From Brevundimonas sp. (GTDB lineage: Bacteria > Pseudomonadota > Alphaproteobacteria > Caulobacterales > Caulobacteraceae): 64,000 nucleotides of DNA. Position numbers and translations under genes: made by a program. The notes beneath the pieces were generated by a model. The model made no database searches and was not told the DNA's origin. It saw only the letters and a program-made list of their open reading frames with translations. The stretch is from contig NZ_JACVCG010000001.1 of assembly GCF_016742135.1 (NCBI RefSeq), forward strand, positions 620,001 to 684,000. The letters are read 5' to 3'. Of the stretch, positions 8,389 to 18,092 are shown piece by piece. Each line of letters begins with the position of its first letter. Within the stretch, counting starts at the first letter, position 1.

Positions 8389-9770
8389 GCCGCGTCCCGC
8401 CAGGCCTTGAGGGCCTCGATGGCCCGGAGGCTCATCAGGCGTTTCTTCGCGCGACCGCGATCCTTGGGCGGGATCTTCTTGCCGTCCTCGTCGACGCGTG
8501 GGGCTTCGAGCGGGGGCAGCAGGCCGTAGTTGATGTTCATCGGCTGGAATTTCGAGCCTTCCAGATGGCCGCCGGTGATGTGTTCGACCAGGGCGCCGAT
8601 GGCGGTCTCGGGCGGCGGAGGCGTCAGATCGCGGCCAAGGGCTTGCGCTGCCGCGAGGCGGCCGGACAGCAGGCCCAGCGCCGCGCTTTCGACATAGCCC
8701 TCCACGCCCGTGACCTGACCGGCGAAGCGCAGGCGCGGCAGGGCCTTCAGCCGCAGCTGGCGGTCCAGCAGTTTCGGGCTGTTAAGGAAGGTGTTGCGGT
8801 GCAGGCCGCCCAGCCGCGCAAACTGGGCACTTTCCAGCCCCGGGATCATGCGGAAGATGTCGGTCTGGGCGCCGTATTTCAGCTTGGTCTGGAAGCCGAC
8901 CATGTTGAACAGGGTGCCGAGCGCATTGTCCTGACGCAGCTGGACGATGGCGTGGGCCTTGACCGTCGGATTGCGCGGATTGGTCAGGCCGACGGGCTTC
9001 ATAGGGCCGTGGCGCAGGGTCTCGCGCCCCCGCTCGGCCATGACCTCAATGGGCAGGCACCCGTCGAAATAGGGGACGTTCTCCCACTCCTTGAACTCGG
9101 TCTTGGGGCCGGCCAGCAGGGCATCGATGAAGGCGTCATACTGTGCCTTGTCCATCGGGCAGTTGACGTAGGCGGCTGCGTCGCCGCCGGGCCCGGCCTT
9201 GTCGTAGCGCGACTGGCGCCAGGCGATGTCAAAGTCGATTGAGTCGGCGTGGATGATGGGGGCGATGGCGTCGAAGAAGCTGAGCGACTCCTCGCCCGTG
9301 GTCTTCAGGATGGCGTCGGCCAGCGCCGCCGAGGTCAGCGGCCCGGTCGCGACGATGACATTGTCCCAATCCTCCGGCGGGATGCCGGCGATTTCCTCGC
9401 GCACCACGGTGATCAGCGGGTGGGCCATCAGCTGTGCGGTGACGGCTTCGGAAAAGCCCTCGCGGTCGACGGCGAGGGCGCCGCCGGCGGGCACCTGATG
9501 GGCGTCGCCGCAGCTCATGATAATCGAATCCAGCGCCCGCATTTCGGCGTGCAACAGGCCCACGGCATTGTATTCCCAGTCATCCGACCGGAAGGAGTTG
9601 GAGCAGACCAGTTCGGCCAGGCCGTCGGTCTGGTGGGCGTCGGTGCGGACGCCGTCGCGGCGCATCTCGTGCAGGATGACGGGCACGCCGGCGCGGGCGA
9701 TCTGCCAGGCGGCTTCCGAGCCGGCCAGGCCGCCGCCGATCACATGAATGGGGGAGGGGGAGGAGGTCAT
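8385..9770 (-). CDS. trmFO: Methylenetetrahydrofolate-tRNA-(uracil-54) C5-methyltransferase TrmFO
   Basis: A 461-residue FAD-dependent enzyme that makes the conserved m5U54 (T-loop) in tRNA using methylenetetrahydrofolate. The N-terminal [17 protein letters not shown] is the FAD dinucleotide-binding loop. [11 protein letters not shown] carries the conserved active-site cysteine, and [13 protein letters not shown] carries the second. [14 protein letters not shown] is the C-terminal flavin motif. Length is normal. It is the first gene of the operon trmFO, 69-residue protein, DUF2236 protein. The ATG at 9770 is followed by a typical N-terminus. Confidence 0.96.
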   Translation of the reverse strand: MTSSPSPIHVIGGGLAGSEAAWQIARAGVPVILHEMRRDGVRTDAHQTDGLAELVCSNSFRSDDWEYNAVGLLHAEMRALDSIIMSCGDAHQVPAGGALAVDREGFSEAVTAQLMAHPLITVVREEIAGIPPEDWDNVIVATGPLTSAALADAILKTTGEESLSFFDAIAPIIHADSIDFDIAWRQSRYDKAGPGGDAAAYVNCPMDKAQYDAFIDALLAGPKTEFKEWENVPYFDGCLPIEVMAERGRETLRHGPMKPVGLTNPRNPTVKAHAIVQLRQDNALGTLFNMVGFQTKLKYGAQTDIFRMIPGLESAQFARLGGLHRNTFLNSPKLLDRQLRLKALPRLRFAGQVTGVEGYVESAALGLLSGRLAAAQALGRDLTPPPPETAIGALVEHITGGHLEGSKFQPMNINYGLLPPLEAPRVDEDGKKIPPKDRGRAKKRLMSLRAIEALKAWRDAA

Positions 9771-9865
9771 CGCGGCTTTCTAGACACGCCGGACGACTTC
9801 GTCAGCAACCGTCTGGTCGCAGATGGGGGCAAGGCGTTAGGATGCGGGCCACGGGGGGAGGCGGA

Positions 9866-10657
9866 ATGTCTGCGAATACGGCATCGATGGAGCATGTGCG
9901 TCGGCTGCGGCCGGGCCGTGCCATGGCGAGCGCGGTCAAGGGCCTGCCGCGCCTGTGGGCGGGGGGCTGGGCCGGGCTGGTGCTGCTGGCCCTGATGATC
10001 CCTCTTGGCGGCTGGACGAGGGGGTCAGAGCCCGCGCAGCTTCTGTTCACCGCAATAGCCGCCGTGCTGACCCTGGCGGTCTGGACGGGGCTGACCGCCG
10101 TGGCGCTGGACCGCGATCCGCCGCCGGGCGGCGTGGCCATGGGGCCGGTCCTGCTGCGGGTGGTGCTGGCCGCCGGGCTGAACCTGATCTTTCTGGCGAT
10201 GATCGCCGTGGTGCTGGCGCTGGTCAGCCTGGCCATCGCCGGCATGTCGGGCCTGAACCTTGAGGCCGTACAGGCGCGCGACTGGGCCCATGTCGGGCCG
10301 GTCTGGCAGCTGGTGGTGCTGGGGCTGGTCGCGCTGATCGTTCTGGCCGTGCCGCTGTTGCTGATGGTGCGGCTGTCGCTGTTCGTGCAGGCGACCGTCG
10401 GGCGGGGCCATGCGGTGTCGCTGAACACCATGGGAATCGCCCAGGGCAGTTTCTGGGTGCTGATGCTGCTGTTCCTCGGTCTGGCCATACCGCCGCTCGC
10501 CCTATTGGGGTGGGCGGCATCCCGCGGGTTGATGGAACTGGCCATGGTGACGCTTGTCGGGCTATGGATGCCCCTGTCGGCGGGGGCGCTGGCGGCGGCC
10601 TATGGCCAGCTGGAGTACTGGAGCCCGGACTCGTCGGGCCACCTCGGGGGAGGGTGA
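9866..10657 (+). CDS. Multi-pass membrane protein, paralog 1 of 3
   Basis: A 263-residue protein with about six membrane helices and no recognised domain. The start was set at the ATG preceded by GGGGGGAGGCGGA. The C-terminal end, GALAAAYGQLEYW, aligns with the ends of the next two proteins (NAPFAHVVREL and APFAAAYRDL). All three share a soluble N-terminal stretch followed by paired helices, so they look like tandem duplicates. The layout resembles membrane-domain proteins of the glycerophosphodiester phosphodiesterase membrane-domain or DUF975 type, but I cannot assign it. It is followed after one base by paralog 2. Confidence 0.75.
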   Translation: MSANTASMEHVRRLRPGRAMASAVKGLPRLWAGGWAGLVLLALMIPLGGWTRGSEPAQLLFTAIAAVLTLAVWTGLTAVALDRDPPPGGVAMGPVLLRVVLAAGLNLIFLAMIAVVLALVSLAIAGMSGLNLEAVQARDWAHVGPVWQLVVLGLVALIVLAVPLLLMVRLSLFVQATVGRGHAVSLNTMGIAQGSFWVLMLLFLGLAIPPLALLGWAASRGLMELAMVTLVGLWMPLSAGALAAAYGQLEYWSPDSSGHLGGG

Positions 10658-10658
10658 G

Positions 10659-11603
10659 ATGAAGACATTCGACATCATGGAGGCGCTGGCCGAGCCGTTC
10701 CGTCAGGCCGGACGCCGACCGCTGGCCACCATTGTCTGGGGTCTGGTGGGGCTGCTGCCCAGCGTGGGCGGGCTCGCCCTGCTGTTCTACATGTTCGGCG
10801 GCGATGTGTTCACCCAGGACCCCGACTTCGAATCGGGTGCCGGCACGGCGGTCTTCTTCCAGTTCCAGGGCTGGTCGATGCTGGTCAACCTGCTGGAATG
10901 GCTGGCGTCCATCGTCGTGATTGTGGCGGTCACGCGGGCCACGTTCGCCCGGCGTCGCAGCGACCGGGCGTTTTTCATGCGGGTGGGCGCGGACGAGTTC
11001 CGCGTGCTGATCGCCAGTCTGGTGATCGTGGTCGTCGCCATCCTCGCCCTGATCGTGCTGGGCCTGCTGTGTTTCGGAATCGGGGCACTGATCTGGCAGC
11101 TGCCGGAATTGCCGCGCGCGCTGGGCCTTGTGGTGCTGGGGATCGCGGCCTTCCTTTTGGTGCTGCTGGCGTCGGGGCGGGCCTATCTGATCCTGCCGGC
11201 CTGCGTCTGGCACCACAGTCTGGCGTTCGAGCAGGGCTGGAAGCTGGGGCGGCGGCAGTCGTGGAAGCTGGTCGGCCTTCTGATCATGCTGCTGATCGTG
11301 ACCATCGTCATGACCCTGCTGATCATGGTGGTGGCTGTGATCCTGCTGCTGATCATCGGCGCGATCCTGGGCGGATGGGACATGCCGGCCATGGATGATC
11401 CCGAGGCCTGGGTGATGAACATGTTCGAGCAGCCGCTGGTCTGGGGCATTGCGGGGGCTGTGCTGCTGGTGCCGCTGGCTTGGGTGCAGGGCTTCTTCCA
11501 GCTGTTGGGCAATGCCCCGTTCGCCCATGTGGTCCGCGAACTGTCGGCGGAGGCGGACAGCGCCCCGGAAACCCCGGCTGACAATCCCGACGAGTCCCTC
11601 TAG
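10659..11603 (+). CDS. Multi-pass membrane protein, paralog 2 of 3
   Basis: A 314-residue inner-membrane protein with about six helices. The N-terminal amphipathic stretch MKTFDIMEALAEPFRQAGRR precedes helix 1. A central ARAYLILPACVWHHSLAFEQGWKL-like segment (written here in outline, about residues 175-205) resembles the KKFAFFDSFKVTAGH region of paralog 3: both place a Phe-rich, substrate-like loop before the last helix pair. The ATG at 10659 follows GGGGGAGGGTG. No catalytic motif is seen. It sits in one likely operon with its neighbours, with one base between it and paralog 1 and 33 bases to paralog 3. Confidence 0.75.
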   Translation: MKTFDIMEALAEPFRQAGRRPLATIVWGLVGLLPSVGGLALLFYMFGGDVFTQDPDFESGAGTAVFFQFQGWSMLVNLLEWLASIVVIVAVTRATFARRRSDRAFFMRVGADEFRVLIASLVIVVVAILALIVLGLLCFGIGALIWQLPELPRALGLVVLGIAAFLLVLLASGRAYLILPACVWHHSLAFEQGWKLGRRQSWKLVGLLIMLLIVTIVMTLLIMVVAVILLLIIGAILGGWDMPAMDDPEAWVMNMFEQPLVWGIAGAVLLVPLAWVQGFFQLLGNAPFAHVVRELSAEADSAPETPADNPDESL

Positions 11604-11636
11604 GCTCGGGGCCTCATCAATCGGGAGGGTGTGGTG

Positions 11637-12539
11637 ATGACGTTTTCTGCAACTGACGCGGCCTTTGAAGGGTTTCGCGTGGTCCGGCGCAAGCCGATAG
11701 TGCTGCTGTGGTGGGCGGCCTTCTATCTGCTCAGCTTCGCCCTGATCTTTCTTCTTGCGGCCGGTCCGATCGCAGGCCTGATGGCGGCTGCGGCCGACCT
11801 CGAGAATATGGGCCCCGGGGCGACGCCCGAGGATCTGCAGCCCTTCATGATGGCCTATCTGTCGGTGTTTCCGATCGTCATTCCGCTCGGCATACTGATG
11901 GGCGCGGTCCTGAACGCCGCCGTGGCACGCTCGGTGCTGGAGCCCGGGGCTTCGGCCTTCGGCTATCTGCGGCTTGGCATGGATGAGGTCCGCGTGGCGG
12001 TGGTCTCCGTAGTTCTGTCGATCGTCATGGGTCTGGCGGCCATGGTGCTGTTCGGCGTGGCCGGGGCCATTGCCGGCTTCCTGGGCACCGCCGACGTGCC
12101 CGGCGGGCCGCTGATCATGGTGGTGGTCTTCCTTGCGGCGGCTGCGGCGATGATCTGGCTGGCCGTGCGGCTTTCGCTGGCGATTCCGATCACCGTGGGT
12201 GAGAAGAAGTTCGCCTTCTTCGACTCCTTCAAGGTCACCGCCGGACATCTGTGGGGGCTGATCGGCATGGCGGTCATCGCCTTTGTCATGACCCTGGTCG
12301 TCAGCATCCTGACCACGATCGTCTTCTTCCCCCTGACCATGGGCATGGGGGCTGCGGTCGACTGGCAGTCGCTGGAGGGCATGAACGCCATGGGCATCCT
12401 GCAAGCCATCGGTCCGATGGTGGGGGTCGCCATTCTGCTGCAGGCGATTTCCTCGGCCCTGCTGGCCGCGGTCATGTACGCCCCCTTCGCCGCCGCCTAT
12501 CGCGATCTGAGGGGCACGGGCACGCCCGAGCTGGCCTGA
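11637..12539 (+). CDS. Multi-pass membrane protein, paralog 3 of 3
   Basis: A 300-residue protein with about six helices, ending in APFAAAYRDL, like its two upstream paralogs. The ATG at 11637 is chosen because GGGAGG at 11623-11628 lies eight bases upstream; GTG codons at 11631 and 11634 are possible but too close. The N-terminal FSATDAAFEGFRVVRRKP looks like a short cytosolic helix. The strongest intrinsic terminator in this part of the window follows 25 bases after its stop, so it is the last gene of the three-gene unit. Function unknown. Confidence 0.75.
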   Translation: MTFSATDAAFEGFRVVRRKPIVLLWWAAFYLLSFALIFLLAAGPIAGLMAAAADLENMGPGATPEDLQPFMMAYLSVFPIVIPLGILMGAVLNAAVARSVLEPGASAFGYLRLGMDEVRVAVVSVVLSIVMGLAAMVLFGVAGAIAGFLGTADVPGGPLIMVVVFLAAAAAMIWLAVRLSLAIPITVGEKKFAFFDSFKVTAGHLWGLIGMAVIAFVMTLVVSILTTIVFFPLTMGMGAAVDWQSLEGMNAMGILQAIGPMVGVAILLQAISSALLAAVMYAPFAAAYRDLRGTGTPELA

Positions 12540-12575
12540 TCGCCTGACTGACCGACTATCGATGAAGCCCGGGCG

Positions 12576-15515
<2,940 letters not shown>

Positions 15516-15595
15516 GCCTGTCCGGGAACGCAAAGAGGGCCGGACGGGTCCGGCGTGCCGCCGCTATATGGGCATTGATTTGCGCATTTCAGCAA

Positions 15596-15610
15596 GAACA
15601 TTTAGGGAAC
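15596..15610 (-). promoter_or_regulatory. LexA (SOS) box for uvrA
   Basis: On the minus strand the sequence is GTTC, seven bases (CCTAAAT), GTTC. This is an exact match to the alphaproteobacterial LexA site GTTC-N7-GTTC. It sits about 80 bases before the uvrA ATG and directly abuts TTGCTG, a possible -35 for uvrA (the matching -10, CATATA, has a long 19-base spacer). It is also 23 bases upstream of the -35 of the divergent toxin-antitoxin promoter, so LexA could affect both. Confidence 0.88.
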
Positions 15611-15632
15611 ACTTAAGCTGGGCGTGTGAAGA

Positions 15633-15660
15633 TTGACATTATTCTGAAATGGAATATTGT
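15633..15660 (+). promoter_or_regulatory. Sigma-70 type promoter of the toxin-antitoxin locus
   Basis: TTGACA at 15633-15638, a 16-base spacer, and TATTGT at 15655-15660. The -35 is a perfect consensus, unusual in this GC-rich genome, and the region is locally AT-rich. Expected transcription start is about 15667, giving a leader of about 80 bases before the toxin GTG. Confidence 0.7.
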
Positions 15661-15683
15661 GGACACGTCCACTCTGACCACGG

Positions 15684-15741
15684 CCCTCACCCTCAGGTGA
15701 GCCCGGTGGAGACACAATCGATGAACCTCTTGTGTGAGGGT
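15684..15741 (+). promoter_or_regulatory. Possible alternative-pairing leader controlling toxin translation
   Basis: The leader RNA contains CTCACC (15686-15691), four bases, GGTGAG (15696-15701), a perfect small hairpin. The overlapping repeat CCCTCACCCTCA (15684-15695) is also complementary to GTGAGGGT (15734-15741), which contains GAGGG, the likely Shine-Dalgarno sequence of the toxin GTG. The two pairings exclude each other. The sequence complementarity is seen directly; a switch function is inference. Confidence 0.4.
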
Positions 15742-15750
15742 CTTTGGTGA
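15721..15750 (+). CDS. Nine-codon leader peptide before the toxin gene
   Basis: ATG at 15721 opens a 9-residue ORF, MNLLCEGLW, closed by TGA at 15748-15750. GGTGGAG lies nine bases upstream (15705-15711), a good ribosome-binding site. The stop codon overlaps the GTG start of the next gene (GTGA, 15747-15750), the geometry of translational coupling. It has no protein homology to judge by. It may be a real leader peptide or a chance ORF. Confidence 0.45.
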   Translation: MNLLCEGLW

Positions 15751-16025
15751 GTTGGTCAGTCGAACTGGACGTTGCATTTCTGGAGGCCTGTGACGCATGG
15801 CCCAACAGCCAAAAGCTCGAACTGCTGGCCCTGCTAAGGGTGCTGGCAAGGTCCGGACCCGAGGGGCTGGGGTTGATAAGGTCGGAGTGGGAAGGGGTGC
15901 CGGACTGGACCCAACTGGCCAGCCCCGTCAGCCTGCCGCTTCCGGTTCACCTGTCGACGGGATGGAAGACCTTGGCACTCGATATCTTGCCGGGCCACAG
16001 GATCGTGGTCGCAGGCCTCGGCTAG
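15747..16025 (+). CDS. Putative toxin of a HigBA-like module
   Basis: A 92-residue protein from GTG 15747, with GAGGG six bases upstream. Its order (small protein, then XRE antitoxin) and its make-up suggest a RelE/HigB-fold RNase. It has an N-terminal WSVELDVAFLEAC strand-helix, then a helix with LLALLRVLARSGPEGLG. A C-terminal strand pair TLALDILPGHRIVVAGLG recalls the RelE core. The match is weak and no catalytic residues can be named. Codon use is less GC-rich than neighbours (TCA, CTA, ATA, CAA appear), hinting at acquisition by transfer. The gap to the antitoxin is 23 bases. Confidence 0.55.
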   Translation: MSWSVELDVAFLEACDAWPNSQKLELLALLRVLARSGPEGLGLIRSEWEGVPDWTQLASPVSLPLPVHLSTGWKTLALDILPGHRIVVAGLG

Positions 16026-16048
16026 AGCCCGCACCCGAGCGTCAGTCC

Positions 16049-16333
16049 GTGCCGTGGAACCCTGACCTCAGCGAAGAGGACGAACGTCAGGTCGAGGCGC
16101 TTGTCACCCAAATCGGCGAGAGGGTGCAGGCGTTCAAGGCGTTCCGGCTGGCGCTGGGCCTGTCGCAGGTCGAGATGGCGGAATTGCTCGGCGTCACCCA
16201 GTCAAATGTCTCCAAGATGGAGGCCGCGCGTGATCCGAAACTGGCGGTGCTGCGCAAGCTGGTTGAGGCACGGGGCGGGCGGTTGACCCTGCATGCCCAC
16301 TTCGACGACCGGGACCTGGTGTTGCCGCTTTAG
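16049..16333 (+). CDS. XRE-family helix-turn-helix antitoxin-like protein
   Basis: A 94-residue DNA-binding protein. The helix-turn-helix is FRLALGLSQVEMAELLGVTQ with SNVSKMEAARD, a textbook XRE domain at about residues 33-65. The C-terminal LVEARGGRLTLHAHFDDRDL is the dimerising tail typical of HigA-type antitoxins. The start is placed at GTG 16049, just after the toxin stop, because the protein then has normal antitoxin length. A longer in-frame version from ATG 15962 would overlap the toxin and adds low-complexity sequence. It is expected to neutralise the upstream toxin and repress the shared promoter. Confidence 0.75.
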   Translation: MPWNPDLSEEDERQVEALVTQIGERVQAFKAFRLALGLSQVEMAELLGVTQSNVSKMEAARDPKLAVLRKLVEARGGRLTLHAHFDDRDLVLPL

Positions 16334-16410
16334 GGAATGCGACTTGCGCCGCCGGGCGTTTGACCCCATTCTCCTCTCATCGCGTGAGTAGTTTTGGAGG
16401 CCAGACGATC

Positions 16411-16548
16411 ATGATCAGCGCTGTGGAAATCGGTTTCGCCCTTTCCCTCGTCGCCGTCGTGGTCGCCTATGTCTCGCTCCAGCCTCGCCCGAAGCCCGTC
16501 CCCATCCGCGTTCGTGACGCTCAGCGGCGTCGCCGCCCGCACGCCTGA
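16411..16548 (+). CDS. Small membrane protein or leader ORF overlapping the ABC-F gene
   Basis: A 45-residue ORF with a strong GGAGG ten bases before its ATG. Residues 3-22 (SAVEIGFALSLVAVVVAYVS) form one membrane helix, followed by a very basic tail ending RRRRPHA. It overlaps the first 27 codons of the ABC-F gene in another frame. The ABC-F start at 16469 has no visible Shine-Dalgarno, so ribosomes probably arrive from this ORF. It could be a real small membrane protein or a regulatory leader. Confidence 0.55.
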   Translation: MISAVEIGFALSLVAVVVAYVSLQPRPKPVPIRVRDAQRRRRPHA

Positions 16549-18082
16549 CGGCCGCACCCTCTTCGACAATCTGACCCTGTCGCTGGGGCGCGAGCGTACC
16601 GGCGTCGTCGGTCGCAACGGCACCGGCAAGACGACCCTGCTTGACCTGATCGCGGGCGACCGCAGCCCGGCCGAGGGCCACATCGCACGCACCGGCTCCA
16701 TCGCCCGTCTGCGGCAGGACGCCGGAGCCGTGCCGGGCCAGACTGTTGCTGCCGTGCTGGGTGTCGAGGCGGCGCAGGCGCGGCTGGCGCGCATCGTGGC
16801 GGGTGAAGGCTCGGCGGATGATCTGGCTGAGGCGGACTGGACCTTGGAAACCCGGCTGGCCGAGGCGCTGGCCGCTGTCGGCCTCATCGGGCTTTCGATG
16901 AACCGCGAGGCCGCGACGCTTAGCGGTGGCGAGCGGACGCGGCTGGAACTGGCGGCGCTGGAGCTGGCCGGGGCCGAGCTGATCCTGCTGGACGAGCCGA
17001 CCAACCACCTGGATGCCGGGGGCCGCGCTCTGGTGGCGGAGCGCCTGTCCTCCTGGCCGGGCGGGGCGGTGGTGGTCAGTCACGACCGGGCCCTGCTGCG
17101 CCAGATGGACCGGATCGTCGAACTGTCGCCGCTGGGGATCACGATCCATGGCGGCAACTATGACCTCTATGCGGAGCGGAAGGCCGTCGAGCGCGCCGCC
17201 GCCGAACGCGACCTGGCCGTGGCCGAGAGCGCGGTCGCCCGCACCGCCGCAGAGGCCCAGCGCCGGGCTGAGAGCAAGGCCCGGCGGGATCGGGCAGGAC
17301 GAAAGAAGGGCATGAAGGGTGATATGCCGAAGATGCTGCGGGATTTCCGGGCGGAGACGGCCGAGAACTCCGCCGGCCATGACGCCCGGCTGGCGGCCCG
17401 TCAGGCGGCAGAGGTCGAACAGACGCTGATCGCGGCGCGGGAGCGGGTTGAGCGGGTGCGGCGCATGACCCTGCCCCTGCCGGCGACCGGACTGGCGGCC
17501 GGGAAACGGGTGCTGATGATGGACAAGGCCGTCATCGAGCCGGCCAATGGGGTGCGGATCGGGCCCGTTACCCTGCATCTGACCGGACCGGAGCGGGTGG
17601 CGATTACCGGGCCGAACGGTTCAGGCAAGACCACTGTACTGGACTTGATCGCAGGGCGAGCCGCGCCGTCGTCCGGCACGGTGGAATGCTCGGTGCCGCT
17701 GGCCCTGCTGGACCAGCACGCCGGTGTGCTGCGCGACGACGAAACCCTGATCGAGGCCTGGCAGAGGCTGAACCCCGACGGCACGCGGAACGACGCCCAG
17801 GCGGCGCTGGCCCGCTTTCTGTTCCGCAATGCGGAAGCCCACAAGCGCGTCGACACCCTGTCTGGCGGCGAGCGCCTGCGCGCCGCGCTGGCCTGCGTCA
17901 TGACCGGAACCCGCCCGCCGCAGTTGCTGGTCCTGGATGAGCCCACCAACCATCTGGATCTCGACGCCGTTGAAGCCGTGGAGGCGGCGCTGGCGGCGTG
18001 GGATGGCGCGCTGGTGGTCGTCAGCCACGACCGGGATTTTCTGGCGGCGATCAGGATTGAGCGTGAGGTCAGGCCGGGCTGA
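16469..18082 (+). CDS. ABC-F family ATP-binding protein
   Basis: A 537-residue cytosolic protein with two ABC domains and no membrane segment, the ABC-F layout of ribosome-binding translation factors and ribosome-protection proteins. Walker A motifs are GRNGTGKTTLLDLI and GPNGSGKTTVLDLI, with signatures LSGGERTRLELAAL and LSGGERLRAALAC, and both Walker B motifs read LDEPTNHLD. The linker between domains (about 225-345) is long, charged and helical, with KARRDRAGRKKGMKG, as in the ribosome-contacting arm. It resembles YheS/Uup-type members but the subfamily is not settled. Its start lies inside a 45-codon ORF, as described there. Confidence 0.88.
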   Translation: MSRSSLARSPSPSAFVTLSGVAARTPDGRTLFDNLTLSLGRERTGVVGRNGTGKTTLLDLIAGDRSPAEGHIARTGSIARLRQDAGAVPGQTVAAVLGVEAAQARLARIVAGEGSADDLAEADWTLETRLAEALAAVGLIGLSMNREAATLSGGERTRLELAALELAGAELILLDEPTNHLDAGGRALVAERLSSWPGGAVVVSHDRALLRQMDRIVELSPLGITIHGGNYDLYAERKAVERAAAERDLAVAESAVARTAAEAQRRAESKARRDRAGRKKGMKGDMPKMLRDFRAETAENSAGHDARLAARQAAEVEQTLIAARERVERVRRMTLPLPATGLAAGKRVLMMDKAVIEPANGVRIGPVTLHLTGPERVAITGPNGSGKTTVLDLIAGRAAPSSGTVECSVPLALLDQHAGVLRDDETLIEAWQRLNPDGTRNDAQAALARFLFRNAEAHKRVDTLSGGERLRAALACVMTGTRPPQLLVLDEPTNHLDLDAVEAVEAALAAWDGALVVVSHDRDFLAAIRIEREVRPG

Positions 18083-18092
18083 GCGTCAGCCC
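18076..18092. terminator. Hairpin joining the ABC-F and EAL stop codons
   Basis: GGGCTGA (18076-18082), loop GCG, TCAGCCC (18086-18092) is a perfect 7-bp stem. It contains the stop codons of both convergent genes: TGA on the plus strand and TCA (TGA on the minus strand). Possibly a bidirectional termination or RNA-end structure. Confidence 0.5.

Noticed and set aside
10224..12404. Open frame of 726 codons antisense to the membrane paralogs
   Set aside because: His/Gln/Arg-rich shadow of hydrophobic coding sequence; no start signal.
15797..16333. Antitoxin read as a 178-residue protein
   Set aside because: The first 84 residues overlap the toxin in another frame and are Gly/Arg/Pro-rich with no fold; the XRE protein most likely starts at 16049.
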